DNA of 34,889 nt from Halomonas halocynthiae DSM 14573 (GCF_000425725.1 NZ_KE384441.1:1-34889), one strand, 5' to 3'; numbered from the stretch's first letter, positions 8,238 through 16,615 are shown. Program-made: numbers and translations. The notes: generated from the sequence alone by a model not told the origin.

Positions 8238-8912
8238 CTAGCCAGCGTTGGCGTTAGCTGTTGTGTCTTCAGCAGCAGGTGCCTCTTCAGCAGCAGGAGC
8301 CTCTTCAGCAGCAGGTGCCTCTTCGGCGGCAGGTGCCTCTTCAGCGGCAGGTGCCTCTTCAGTGGCAGGTGCCTCTTCAGCAGCAGGTGCCTCTTCAGCA
8401 GCAGGTGCCTCTTCGGCGGCAGGTGCCTCTTCAACGGCAGGTGCCTCTTCAGCAGCAGGAGCCTCATCGGCTGGGACTTCCATCACCGGCTCGACCATGT
8501 ACTTAGTAACCGCTAGCATTTCTTCATCGCTAAGGTTTGGGTTGCCGCCGCGTGCAGGCATGGCATTGAAACCGTTGGTGGAGTGTGCGAGCAGTGTGTC
8601 GAAGCCTTTGCTCACGCGGTCAGCCCAAGCGGCTTCATCACCGCGAATGGGTGCGCCAGCAGCGCCTGTCTCGTGACACGCCATGCATACGCTGTTGTAG
8701 ATAGCTTCGCCATCAGCGCCACCACCGGAGGCGTTGCTGGCAACGGCTGGTGCCGACGCGCTGCCGCAGTCTTCACCCTGCAGGCAGAGTTCGCCGACAG
8801 GTGCCAAACGTTTTGCGATAGCCGCATCGTCGGTATTCTCCTGAGCAACTGCAGCGCCGGCGCTCAGTCCGAGGGCGGCTGCACACCCGATGATCAGCTT
8901 GCTGGATTTCAC
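8238..8912 (-). CDS. Periplasmic c-type cytochrome (c5-like) with Ala/Glu/Pro repeat tail
   Basis: This is a secreted single-haem cytochrome c, probably an electron carrier in the periplasm. Residues 1 to about 23 are a signal peptide (KSSKLIIGCAAALGLSAGAAVAQ). The haem site CMACH lies in IYNSVCMACHETGAAGAP. A downstream Met in NAMPARGG is the likely sixth haem ligand, as in cytochrome c5. After the domain ends (VTKYMVEP) comes a tail of about ten six-residue AAEEAP units, ending in TTANANAG. Three in-frame GTG codons compete as starts (8921, 8918, 8912); GTG 8912 is chosen because GAGGTG sits 6 nt upstream and overlaps the others. The short Cys-containing segment LCLQGEDCG before the haem domain could form a disulfide. 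No oxidase genes are nearby. Confidence 0.88.
   Translation of the reverse strand: MKSSKLIIGCAAALGLSAGAAVAQENTDDAAIAKRLAPVGELCLQGEDCGSASAPAVASNASGGGADGEAIYNSVCMACHETGAAGAPIRGDEAAWADRVSKGFDTLLAHSTNGFNAMPARGGNPNLSDEEMLAVTKYMVEPVMEVPADEAPAAEEAPAVEEAPAAEEAPAAEEAPAAEEAPATEEAPAAEEAPAAEEAPAAEEAPAAEEAPAAEDTTANANAG
8272..8466. repeat. 18-bp in-frame tandem repeat array in the cytochrome gene
   Basis: About 10.8 copies of an 18-bp unit (plus-strand reading GCAGCAGGTGCCTCTTCA) encode the hexapeptide AAEEAP. Some copies differ by one base (AVEEAP, ATEEAP, or a GGTGCC to GGAGCC change). Because the unit is a multiple of three, gain or loss of copies would lengthen or shorten the acidic tail without breaking the frame. 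Confidence 0.95.
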
Positions 8913-9132
8913 TATCACCACCTCTGTTGACGGTCTTATAGACTAGGTCACGGTTGATATCATGACGCATTGTTTTACGATGCAAAGTTCGAGATGCCGT
9001 AAGTATACCGCCATCACAGGCGGCTGGAAAATAGTGAGCCTCGCGGAGATAGGTAAAATCCGCTTATGGACACTCAGGCGACTGCAATGTAGGATAGCGC
9101 TCGCTTGATTCGGCACTTGTCGCAAGCCGTGT

Positions 9133-9209
9133 GCGCCCATAGCTCAGCTGGATAGAGTACTGCCCTCCGAAGGCAGGGGTCGAAGGTTCGAATCCTTCTG
9201 GGCGCGCCA
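9133..9209 (+). tRNA. tRNA-Arg (anticodon CCG)
   Basis: A complete 77-nt cloverleaf can be folded by eye. It has acceptor arms GCGCCCA / TGGGCGC, D-stem GCTC / GAGT, anticodon stem CTGCC / GGCAG around the loop CTCCGAA, T-stem GAAGG / CCTTC with loop TTCGAAT, discriminator G and an encoded CCA. The anticodon CCG (9167-9169) reads the Arg codon CGG. The gene stands alone and is followed by a strong terminator. Confidence 0.97.
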
Positions 9210-9220
9210 AAAAATGTTAG

Positions 9221-9261
9221 AAAAACCGCCACTTACAGAGTTTTCTGGGTGGCGGTTTTTT
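9221..9261 (+). terminator. Rho-independent terminator of tRNA-Arg
   Basis: AAAAACCGCCAC (9221-9232) pairs perfectly with GTGGCGGTTTTT (9249-9260) around a 16-nt loop, and the 3' arm runs into a T-tract. It begins 12 nt after the tRNA. The A-run in the 5' arm could also serve transcripts of the convergent M16 protease gene. Confidence 0.9.
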
Positions 9262-9296
9262 GTTTTCGCAGGGTGTTCTTTTTCTGTATCGCTAGA

Positions 9297-12176
9297 TCAT
9301 TTTTCCGGCAGCGGTATCAGCTGTGTTTTGAGCGCCATGATATCTGTGGCGCTGTCACCGGGGTCGTGGGCGATTGTGACGCTGGGATTTTCCAGCAATG
9401 TTTTCCAGGCGTTACGGATGTCATCGGCGTTGATTTGGTCGATCTGTTCAGCCAGCTGGTCGCGACGATTGAAATCAGTATCCTCCATGGCCAGCGCGTA
9501 CCACAGACGGTTAGCTTTGCCCGGCAGAGAGGTGTCGCGCTGCAACAGGTTTTTACGCACAGCGGTTTTCCAGGGCGCGAGGGTTTGCTCATCAAGGCTT
9601 GCTAGTTGTTCGTTGAAGTTGGCGATGACTGCATCCATCCGCTCATCGATCGTTGCGCTGGGTGTGTCGGGTGACTGTACCAGTAGGCTAATACCTGGCG
9701 CGGAAAGCAGTGGCTGATAACTGGCACTGACTATGTAGCCTAACTGCTGCTCTGTACGCAGTTGCTGGTAGAAGGGGGTTTCTAGTATTTGGCCAATTAG
9801 CATCAGCTCTGCCTGGCTGGCAAGAGAGCGGTCTGGCCCCTGTAGGTAGCGTAATACCAAGGACTCATCGCGTTCGGAATCTGGTGTCAGGCGTGCCAGG
9901 CTGTCGTTTGCCTGCAGTGCAACCAGCTTAGGGATAGCGTCTGCGCTAACGCTGGGTGACAGGTTTTCTATTAACCGTTCTGCGGTGTTTGTTGCGTCCT
10001 TGGCATCGATGTTGCCGACAACCATGGCTTCCAGGTACAGCTGGTCGAGGAAGCTGTCGCGGAAGGTCTTCAAATCTTGCAGGTGGATAGCCTCGCTAGC
10101 GTTCAATAAGGCTGAGCTTGACCACTGTGATGCAATTAATGCTTCGCCCAATGCAACGTTTGCCTGGGAATAAAGGGTGTTGCGTGGCGCGTTGCGCCAG
10201 CTGCGTTGCAGGTTGTCGAGTACGCGTTCCATGCTCTGGGGATCAATGTCGGCCGTCTGCAGTTGTTCGATGACGCGTTGCATCAGCGTGGCCTGACCGT
10301 CACGCCAGCCGGAGAAGCTCAGCGTGATGCCGCGGCCATGGGCGTAGGCATTAGCACTTTGGCCAGCCAGCCGTGCGGGGTAGAGCTCATCGTTCAGGCT
10401 GTCGTTTAGCCAGCCGGCCAGTAGTTGCGACAAAACGGCCTGACGCGCATCACTGTTGCTGTCAGGGTGTTGCAGGCTTAAGCGCCACTCTGTCTTGGGA
10501 GTGCCGAAGCTGTCGTCCTGCAGGTGCCAGGCGCTAGCGTAGGGTGTATCAATACGCTTCACTGGCGTGGCTTGTGTGCCTTCGAGTACGGTTAGGTCGT
10601 TGGCGATGTAGGGGTTGGGCTCAGGCAGCTCAAGGCCCGCCAGTGGTTGGGCATCACCCTGTGATGGGTCAACGAGAGCCCATGGCGTGTCAAACCAGTC
10701 AGTGGTCTGTTCGCCTTCCACGTCTGGGCCGCTGTACAGGCGCACCATATTGTCTGGGTTGGCCAGTGAGAGCCAGTCGGCAACCTGCTGTTGCGCCAGG
10801 CCATCCATGCGGTACGGTGCGTAAATAACGTCTTCAAGTGGGTATTCCGCAAGCCCCATGGACAGGCGCATGGCGGACTGTAGGGCGCTACCTTGTTGTT
10901 GGAAGCGAAAGGCTTGTTCGTTCAGGCTGGCCTGTTCGTTATAACGCCAGTCGTTGATGCCCTGATTGAGGATCAGCGCAATGGTGGCAAATAGCGAGGC
11001 CTGGATGCGCTCAACGTGTTCTGCCCCTTCTGGGGTGAGGCTAATATCAATCGCTAGCAGGGCACTATTGCCGTCGCTGTAGCCTATGCCTGACGAGAGA
11101 CCATTGGCCCAGCCAGCATCGCGCAGCACGCTGAGCAGGCTGCCCTTGCCCTCATGGCCAAGCAGGCTGGCAATATAGCTGGCTGACTTGTGCTGGTAGT
11201 CGTTGCTTGGATCCGGTATCGGAAAATAGAAGCTGAGGCTGCGTTCGTCACGCAATGATTTGAGCTTGGCAGCGACGGGTAGGCGGCCTTGCTCAACCAG
11301 TTCGGCAGTAATAACCGGTGCGCTCAGGCCACGAGCGGGTAAGTCAGAAAAATCGTTGGTTACCAGATTTTCAAGGACTTCAAGCGATTGTGGTGCGACC
11401 ACGGTCAGCTGCATGACCTCGGGGCCATAGTATTGCTCGTAGAAGCCGATCACCCGTTCACGCAGGCTGGGCTCGCCTTCTGGCCGGTCGGCCAGGGTTT
11501 GCTGGTTGCCTACGGAGAAGTGGGTTACGGGGTGCTCGGGATTCAGTAGTTCGCCGAGTACGGAATTATGGCGGCGGCCTTCGTCGCGCATGCGCGCAAT
11601 ATATTCTGAGTGTACTACCTGGCGTTCGCTTTCCAGTCGGTCAGCATTGAATAAGGGGCTGACAAAGAAGCGGCTGAAACGGTTCAGAGCGCCATCGAGT
11701 GCGTCTGGCTCGAGAGAAAAGAAGTAGTTGGTGTTGCGGCTGGCAGTAAAGGCGTTGTGCTTGCCGCCATGCTGGGAGAGATACCCTTGATAGGCGTCGG
11801 CCTCGGGGTAGGGTTCGGTGCCAAGAAATAGCATGTGCTCAAGGTAGTGTGCCAGGCCGTTTAAGTCATCGGGATCCTGGGCGCTTCCCACTTCAACGTT
11901 GAGAGACACGGCGGCCTTGTCGGCCTCGGGGTCGCTGACCAGCAATATTGTTAGGCCGTTTTCCAGTGTCATGGCGCGGTAGTCGCGAGTGTCGTTAGGG
12001 CTAACTTTGGGGTGCGTCATGGCATTGATATTGACGGACTCCGTCTCAGAAGCAGATACCTGTGCTGGCTCATCGCTGGTCGCGGCAGTTGCGGTCATTC
12101 CAATCAGCAGGCAGCCGAGAGCAGCGACTGCCATGGGGGCAAAACGAAATATCACAAAACGGCGGGGCGACGACAT
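9297..12176 (-). CDS. M16-family zinc metalloprotease (pitrilysin/insulinase type), exported
   Basis: This is a 959-residue protease of the pitrilysin group, which degrades peptides in a closed chamber formed by four homologous domains. An N-terminal signal peptide (about 1-32) suggests a periplasmic location, as for E. coli protease III. The inverted zinc motif H-x-x-E-H is in GLAHYLEHMLFLGT (His110, Glu113, His114), and the distal zinc Glu is in ESERQVVHSEY. Other family marks are HGGKHNAFTASRNTNYFF and the C-terminal half with LRTEQQLGYIVSASYQPL. The length matches the E. coli enzyme (about 960), so both halves are present. It ends near the tRNA-Arg terminator. The SRAP-like gene lies directly upstream with only 10 nt between (12177-12186), so the two are probably co-transcribed. 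Confidence 0.92.
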   Translation of the reverse strand: MSSPRRFVIFRFAPMAVAALGCLLIGMTATAATSDEPAQVSASETESVNINAMTHPKVSPNDTRDYRAMTLENGLTILLVSDPEADKAAVSLNVEVGSAQDPDDLNGLAHYLEHMLFLGTEPYPEADAYQGYLSQHGGKHNAFTASRNTNYFFSLEPDALDGALNRFSRFFVSPLFNADRLESERQVVHSEYIARMRDEGRRHNSVLGELLNPEHPVTHFSVGNQQTLADRPEGEPSLRERVIGFYEQYYGPEVMQLTVVAPQSLEVLENLVTNDFSDLPARGLSAPVITAELVEQGRLPVAAKLKSLRDERSLSFYFPIPDPSNDYQHKSASYIASLLGHEGKGSLLSVLRDAGWANGLSSGIGYSDGNSALLAIDISLTPEGAEHVERIQASLFATIALILNQGINDWRYNEQASLNEQAFRFQQQGSALQSAMRLSMGLAEYPLEDVIYAPYRMDGLAQQQVADWLSLANPDNMVRLYSGPDVEGEQTTDWFDTPWALVDPSQGDAQPLAGLELPEPNPYIANDLTVLEGTQATPVKRIDTPYASAWHLQDDSFGTPKTEWRLSLQHPDSNSDARQAVLSQLLAGWLNDSLNDELYPARLAGQSANAYAHGRGITLSFSGWRDGQATLMQRVIEQLQTADIDPQSMERVLDNLQRSWRNAPRNTLYSQANVALGEALIASQWSSSALLNASEAIHLQDLKTFRDSFLDQLYLEAMVVGNIDAKDATNTAERLIENLSPSVSADAIPKLVALQANDSLARLTPDSERDESLVLRYLQGPDRSLASQAELMLIGQILETPFYQQLRTEQQLGYIVSASYQPLLSAPGISLLVQSPDTPSATIDERMDAVIANFNEQLASLDEQTLAPWKTAVRKNLLQRDTSLPGKANRLWYALAMEDTDFNRRDQLAEQIDQINADDIRNAWKTLLENPSVTIAHDPGDSATDIMALKTQLIPLPEK

Positions 12177-12186
12177 TGTCTCTCCT

Positions 12187-12864
12187 TTACGATGTGGTCA
12201 GGCGCTGCATAGGGCCAATAGGGTAGGCGCAGGCAGCTGACTGATGGCGAGGGTCATTGACTTGTTTAGATACCGGAAAAGCGCCTAAGAGTTCCTCAGG
12301 GGCTGGTTTTAGCTGTGCTTCGACGCGCTGCTTAGGTGTTGCCGGTGACAGCCAGGCCGGCACATCGCCGGGGGCAATGATGCCGGGTAAGCGGTCGGTA
12401 AGTGCTGACAGTAGCGGGCTGGTGGGCACGGTGATTAGTGCCATGGAGTCATTGTATTCGGTCAGACTGGTATGAAAGCGACACCAGATGCCAGCTAGCA
12501 GTAGTGGGCCGCGGTCTGCGCGGGTCACTAGATAGGGTTGTTTACTCGCCCCTCGTGATTGCCAAACGTAGATACCCCCAACGCCAATCAGGCAGCGTCT
12601 GGCAGCAAAGGCCTCGCGAAACATGGCGCGTTGGTTAAGCGTTTCAGCCCTGGCACAGTGAGGGGCGTGGTCGAGAACTTTCAGCCAGGGCGGGGTTAAC
12701 CCCCAGAAAACGTTGGCCTGGGAGTAGCGCTTGCCGTCTTGTCGAATAATTGAAATCGGGCGGCGAGGTGCCAGGTTGGGGCTGATGATCGATTCCTGGG
12801 GCTGCCACAGATCGGGTAGTAGCGAGCTGAGGTCGAAAGGGGGGATGTAAAGTCTGCCGGCCAT
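12187..12864 (-). CDS. SRAP (YedK/HMCES) family protein with a fully replaced active site
   Basis: This 225-residue protein has the SOS-response-associated-peptidase fold. Active members protect single-stranded DNA by forming a covalent link from Cys2 to abasic sites. Recognisable SRAP landmarks are the N-terminal M-x-G-R, NLAPRRP, FWGLTPPW, ARAETLNQRAMFREAFAARRCL, GGIYVW, and TDRLPGIIAP. By comparison with the family, the four catalytic positions differ: Ala2 for Cys2 (MAGR instead of MCGR), Cys70 for the Asn of N-A-R, Val100 for the Glu of F-E-W, and Thr156 for the His of H-D-R-x-P. The Arg of ARAET is kept. The frame is intact, so this looks like a protein kept for another role, perhaps DNA binding without crosslinking, rather than a fresh pseudogene; that is inference. 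It is upstream of and close to the M16 protease gene and divergent from tetR. Confidence 0.85.
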   Translation of the reverse strand: MAGRLYIPPFDLSSLLPDLWQPQESIISPNLAPRRPISIIRQDGKRYSQANVFWGLTPPWLKVLDHAPHCARAETLNQRAMFREAFAARRCLIGVGGIYVWQSRGASKQPYLVTRADRGPLLLAGIWCRFHTSLTEYNDSMALITVPTSPLLSALTDRLPGIIAPGDVPAWLSPATPKQRVEAQLKPAPEELLGAFPVSKQVNDPRHQSAACAYPIGPMQRLTTS

Positions 12865-13010
12865 GTGCGCTCCTCATTGGTGCAATAGCGTACCCGTCAG
12901 CGTTAGCTCAGGGAAGAGCCAAGCCTTAAAGCTTGCGCTGAGCAGTAAAGACGATATGCTAGTAAAACAGTGTTCGAAAGCGAACTCTCCCCCTGTATGT
13001 GAGGATTTTA

Positions 13011-13622
13011 ATGGCTCGTCCTAGACAGCATGCTCCTGAGACACTGCATGCTCAGGTGATGTCAGCAAGCGACGCTTGGTTAACTACCCAGCCAGTGCAC
13101 AAGTTGTCGCTGCGCTTTCTTGCGCGTGAGGTCGGCTGCGCGCCGAGTACCTTGCTTAAGCTGTACGGCAGTTTTGGCAACCTGTTGCAGTACGTTAACT
13201 TGGAAACACTGGGACGCTTACACCATGCTGTCGCGCCGCTGTTGGAAGAGCCCAGCCCGGAGGCTCGGCTGAAAGAGCTGGCAATGGCTTATTGGCGATT
13301 TGCGCGCTCAGATATTTATCGCTGGCAGCTGTTATTTGATTATCCACTGGCCCAGGAAGGCGAGCTGGACCATCGTCAGAGCGACATGATCGAAGGGCTT
13401 TTTTTGCGCGTCGAAGAAAGTTTGAAAGAGTATCAGCCGAACCTTGATGAGGCAGAAGCTCGGCGGTTGGCTCGAACGTTATGGGGAAGTGTGCATGGTC
13501 TCGTGCAGCTGGGTCTTAACGAGCGCTTAGGCTATTGGCAAAGCGAGCCATTGGAAGTGCAACAGTTACTGGAGCAGCTGTTAACGACGATGCTCAACGG
13601 GTTACGCGTTGATCGATCATAA
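13011..13622 (+). CDS. TetR/AcrR-family transcriptional regulator
   Basis: This is a DNA-binding repressor-like protein of about 203 residues. The N-terminal helix-turn-helix reads LSLRFLAREVGCAPSTLLKLYGSFGNLLQYVN (about residues 33-64). The rest is a helical ligand-binding domain with the WHG-type segment TLWGSVHGLVQLGLNE. ATG 13011 is chosen because GAGGA lies 5 nt upstream; a GTG at 12999 in frame overlaps that signal. Its stop codon overlaps the ATG of the acyltransferase gene (TAATG), so it is probably co-translated with it and may regulate membrane lipid synthesis. The inducer is not evident. Confidence 0.88.
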   Translation: MARPRQHAPETLHAQVMSASDAWLTTQPVHKLSLRFLAREVGCAPSTLLKLYGSFGNLLQYVNLETLGRLHHAVAPLLEEPSPEARLKELAMAYWRFARSDIYRWQLLFDYPLAQEGELDHRQSDMIEGLFLRVEESLKEYQPNLDEAEARRLARTLWGSVHGLVQLGLNERLGYWQSEPLEVQQLLEQLLTTMLNGLRVDRS

Positions 13623-14314
13623 TGTCTAGCCACAAAGCCGCTAAGAATTGCAGGAGAGAAAGCCCCGTTTGCGCGCGCATGTTTTTGCGGCGCATGGTGC
13701 GCTGTGTGGTGTATCTGATCACTCATGTGCTTTATCGGATGCGTTACCGTGGTCGCCATTATTTGCCTGATAGTGGGGCAGCAATTGTCATTTGTAATCA
13801 TGTTAGCTTTGTTGATGCCCTGGTGATCGGTGGAGCCAGTAAGCGTCCGCTGCGATTTTTGATGGATAAGCCAATCTATGAGAATCGCTGGCTGAATTGG
13901 CTCTTTCGTTTGGTTGGTGCCATCCCTGTTGACTCAGAACGTCGAGATGCGGGTAGCCTGCGGCGCGCTTTGGATGATGTTAATACGGCGCTAGTGCAGG
14001 GTGAAATTGTGATGTTATTTCCCGAAGGACGCTTAACGCCAGATGGTGACGTTCAGCGCTTTCGCCGCGGTCTGGATATTATTTTGGCACGAAATTCTGT
14101 GCCGGTAGTGCCTGCGGGGTTGGCGGGTTTGTGGGGGTCCTGGACGTCTCATAAAAATGGGCCGGCGTTGAGTCGCTGGCCCCGACGCTTCCGAGCGAAG
14201 GTGGCGCTGAATTACGGAGAGCCAATGGCACCAGAGGCTGCAACCAGCGGTCATGCCGAAGCGAGGGTGAGAGCACTCAAGCAAGAGGCTGAGGACTGGC
14301 TCGCTTCGTCCTGA
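13622..14314 (+). CDS. 1-acyl-sn-glycerol-3-phosphate acyltransferase (PlsC family)
   Basis: This 230-residue membrane-associated acyltransferase is predicted to add the second acyl chain in phosphatidic acid synthesis. The catalytic H-x4-D motif is ICNHVSFVDALVIGG, and the substrate-binding motif is MLFPEGRLTPDGDVQRFRRG, followed by VPVVPAGLAGLWG. A hydrophobic segment near residues 20-38 may anchor it to the inner membrane. The N-terminus is basic with three Cys residues, which is unusual but not diagnostic. It overlaps the upstream tetR gene by 1 nt. The pair suggests a regulated or auxiliary acyltransferase, since housekeeping plsC is usually elsewhere; that is inference. Confidence 0.9.
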   Translation: MSSHKAAKNCRRESPVCARMFLRRMVRCVVYLITHVLYRMRYRGRHYLPDSGAAIVICNHVSFVDALVIGGASKRPLRFLMDKPIYENRWLNWLFRLVGAIPVDSERRDAGSLRRALDDVNTALVQGEIVMLFPEGRLTPDGDVQRFRRGLDIILARNSVPVVPAGLAGLWGSWTSHKNGPALSRWPRRFRAKVALNYGEPMAPEAATSGHAEARVRALKQEAEDWLASS

Positions 14315-14327
14315 ACTGCCTGGTAGG

Positions 14328-15587
14328 TTAAGCCAGCCAGCAGCGCGCGGTAGTAATCAGGTTGTCGCGAATTTCGATGATTTCTATGCGCACCTCACCA
14401 ATCTGTAAACAGGTTGGGCCCACAGGGAAGGATTCGAGGCGTTCGAGAATCAATCCGTTCATGGTTTTAGGGCCATCGGTGGGCAGGCTCCATCCCAGCA
14501 TTTTATTGACTTCACGAATACTGGCTGTGCCTTCAATGAGTTGGCTGCCATCACCCTGCGGATGCACGTCACGGTCCTGGTCGGCCACGTCGGTGGTGAA
14601 TTCGCCGACGATTTCTTCAAGAATATCTTCAAGTGTGACCAGTCCTTCCACATCACCATACTCGTCCACCACGATACCAATGCGGCGCTTCTGTTTCTGG
14701 AAGTTGAGCAGTTGGGTGTGTAGCGGCGTTGACTCGGGAATGAAGTAGGGCTCGCGGGCTTCCTGAACGATAGCGGCCTTGGTGATTTCTTTCTTGATGA
14801 GGAAGCGTGCGGCATTGCGCATGTGCAGCATGCCGATAATGTTATTGATATCGCCTTTAAATACCGGCAAGCGGGTGTGCTGGCTGGTGCGAATCTGCGC
14901 GAGAATCGTCTCCAAATCGTTATCTAGGTCGATGCCAGCGACTTCGTGCCGCGGCACCATGATGTCGTTTACGGTGACATTTTCCAGGTCAAGAATGGAC
15001 ACCAGCATGGCCTGGTGGCGGCTGGGTATTAGCGGGCCAGCCTCATGAACAACCGTGCGTAGTTCTTCGCGGGTTAATTCATCGCTGCGGTTTTCTAGTG
15101 TTTTTACACCGAGCAGGCGTAACAGCCCGTTGGAAATGACATTAACGATCCAAACTAAGGGGTACAGCACCTTGAGTAGTGGGTCGAGAACCAGTGACGC
15201 TGGATAAGCGATGCGCTCGGGCTTGATGGCGGCGTAGGTCTTGGGGGTGACTTCAGCAAAAATCAGCACCACGATGGTCAGTAGCGACGTGGAAATGACC
15301 GGTCCGCTGACTTCGCCAAAAAAGTGAATAGCAATAATAGTGGCAATTGAGGCCGCTAGGTTATTGACGAAGTTATTGCCGATCAGAATGACGCCAATTA
15401 GTCGGTCGGGACGGCTGAGTAAGTGCATGACTCGCTGAGCCCGGCCCTCGCCGCTATTTGCACGATGGCTGAGTCGATAGCGGTTGAGCGACATCATTCC
15501 TGTCTCAGAGCTTGAGAAAAAGGCAGAAAGACAGATGAGCAGCAGCAGTAGGCTGAGCAGCAATCCCAGTGGAAAGTTATCGCTCAA
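14328..15587 (-). CDS. CorB/HlyC-CorC family membrane protein (CNNM-like, CBS domains)
   Basis: This 419-residue protein has a DUF21/CNNM transmembrane domain (about 1-180; FSSSETGMMSLNRYRL and LIGNNFVNNLAASI are typical), two CBS domains (about 205-330; VNDIMVPRHEVAGID, VVDEYGDVEGLVTLEDILEEIVGE) and a C-terminal CorC_HlyC domain (345-415). The family is linked to Mg2+/Co2+ transport or export. The start is a TTG at 15587, with AGGA about 9 nt upstream; no ATG before residue 31 would keep the first membrane segment. It lies upstream of nothing in its own direction but beside the ypjD/corE-like gene, the same pairing as E. coli yfjD (corB) and ypjD (corE). Confidence 0.92.
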   Translation of the reverse strand: MSDNFPLGLLLSLLLLLICLSAFFSSSETGMMSLNRYRLSHRANSGEGRAQRVMHLLSRPDRLIGVILIGNNFVNNLAASIATIIAIHFFGEVSGPVISTSLLTIVVLIFAEVTPKTYAAIKPERIAYPASLVLDPLLKVLYPLVWIVNVISNGLLRLLGVKTLENRSDELTREELRTVVHEAGPLIPSRHQAMLVSILDLENVTVNDIMVPRHEVAGIDLDNDLETILAQIRTSQHTRLPVFKGDINNIIGMLHMRNAARFLIKKEITKAAIVQEAREPYFIPESTPLHTQLLNFQKQKRRIGIVVDEYGDVEGLVTLEDILEEIVGEFTTDVADQDRDVHPQGDGSQLIEGTASIREVNKMLGWSLPTDGPKTMNGLILERLESFPVGPTCLQIGEVRIEIIEIRDNLITTARCWLA

Positions 15588-15656
15588 TTCGGGGCATCCT
15601 TTGTACGTATCAGATTGGTGTTTTAGGGACTGTTTAGCAAACTGTCAAGAGTGAAG

Positions 15657-16469
15657 CTAGCCATGGCTAAGTAGGACTTCGAGGACAAACTTGCTGCCAA
15701 AGTAGGCCAGCAGCAGCACGACATAGCCGATCAATGTCCAGCGTACGGCACGCATGCCTCGCCAGCCTAGCCAGTGATGTCCTGCCAGCAGGCAGGCAAG
15801 AATGCACCAGGCGATGATCGATAAGGCGGTTTTGTGAGCCAGGTGCTGGGCAAACATATTGTCAAAAAACATGAAGCCACTGGCAATTGAGAGTGTTAAT
15901 AGAATGAGGCTGGTCCAGATCAGCTCAAAAAGAACGCGCTCCATGGTGGTTAGTGGTGGCAATGATTTGGCCAGGCCGCTTAAGCGGTGGTGGCGTAGCG
16001 CGTGATTCTGAAAGCCGAGTAGCACGGCTTGAATGGCGGCAATGCCAAGTACGGCAAAAGCCATCGCCGAGCTTAGTGCGTGCAGGGCAATGTCGGGTGT
16101 CATTCCGACTGCTGAATTAGTGCTGTGCTCATGATTTGGTATTCCGGCAGCCAGCAAGAGAGAAAGTCCGGCAATAGGGAACAGAAAGGCGGAAATGCTA
16201 AGCACCGGCTTGAATAGGCTAACTGCCAGCAGGGTAGCAACGGCAACGCCACTGGCCAGTACAATGCTGGTCGGTAGGTCGGGAAAAAAAGAATTGCCTT
16301 GAGAGAGTAGGCTGGTAGCTAATGGCAATTGAAAAAGCAGGCCCAGCAGACCGCAGCTGCGCACTAGTGAAGGTTTTGGTGGGACTCGCCCTGCCAAGTT
16401 GAGGCCCTGCCAAGTCGCGCCTGTGAGGTACATGAGAAAGGCCATTAGGGCCAAGGGAAGCGCATGCAT
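15657..16469 (-). CDS. ypjD: CcsA-like inner-membrane protein (YpjD/CorE type)
   Basis: This 270-residue protein is very hydrophobic, with about eight predicted membrane spans, and belongs to the cytochrome c assembly (CcsA/HemX-like) fold. Two conserved His positions of that fold are in ALHALSSAMAFAVLG and HLAHKTALSIIAWCI. In E. coli the orthologue is ypjD (corE), next to ffh and yfjD, and has been linked to magnesium/cobalt efflux together with CorB and CorC. That function is established only by that association. ATG 16469 is chosen because it directly starts the first membrane segment (MHALPLALMAFLMYLTG); the open frame continues upstream to 16625 but overlaps the promoter region. It is divergent from ffh. 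Confidence 0.88.
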   Translation of the reverse strand: MHALPLALMAFLMYLTGATWQGLNLAGRVPPKPSLVRSCGLLGLLFQLPLATSLLSQGNSFFPDLPTSIVLASGVAVATLLAVSLFKPVLSISAFLFPIAGLSLLLAAGIPNHEHSTNSAVGMTPDIALHALSSAMAFAVLGIAAIQAVLLGFQNHALRHHRLSGLAKSLPPLTTMERVLFELIWTSLILLTLSIASGFMFFDNMFAQHLAHKTALSIIAWCILACLLAGHHWLGWRGMRAVRWTLIGYVVLLLAYFGSKFVLEVLLSHG

Positions 16470-16527
16470 CGTTTGCCTGCCTGTCCGTGCGTTAGTGCCA
16501 GTTAATGGCGCTACTGAAATCGAGAAG

Positions 16528-16538
16528 ATAATACTATA
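16528..16538 (-). promoter_or_regulatory. Possible -10 region for the ypjD-like gene
   Basis: On the minus strand the sequence TATAGTATTAT offers two overlapping -10-like hexamers about 60 nt upstream of ATG 16469. No strong -35 is evident at the right distance. Confidence 0.3.
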
Positions 16539-16609
16539 CCGAAACACTGCCGCCCCGCACAGGTGACCCGTCGACAGGTGTTGGCATGGAGACTCTGGGC
16601 GACACAGCG

Positions 16610-16615
16610 TATAAT
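16610..16615 (+). promoter_or_regulatory. Perfect -10 box (TATAAT) upstream of ffh
   Basis: A consensus TATAAT lies 132 nt before the ffh start in the divergent ypjD-ffh gap. The -35 region is poor (no TTGACA-like hexamer at 16-18 nt). It is the best promoter candidate for ffh. Confidence 0.45.

Noticed and set aside
8248..8676. Plus-strand open frame rich in Ala, Ser and Gly opposite the cytochrome gene
   Set aside because: It is the mirror of the 18-bp repeat array, has no ribosome site, and the opposite strand carries a signal peptide and haem motif.
12187..12864. Reading the SRAP-like gene as an ordinary active SOS-response peptidase
   Set aside because: The initiator is followed by Ala, not Cys, and the other three catalytic positions are also changed, so the usual activity cannot be assumed.
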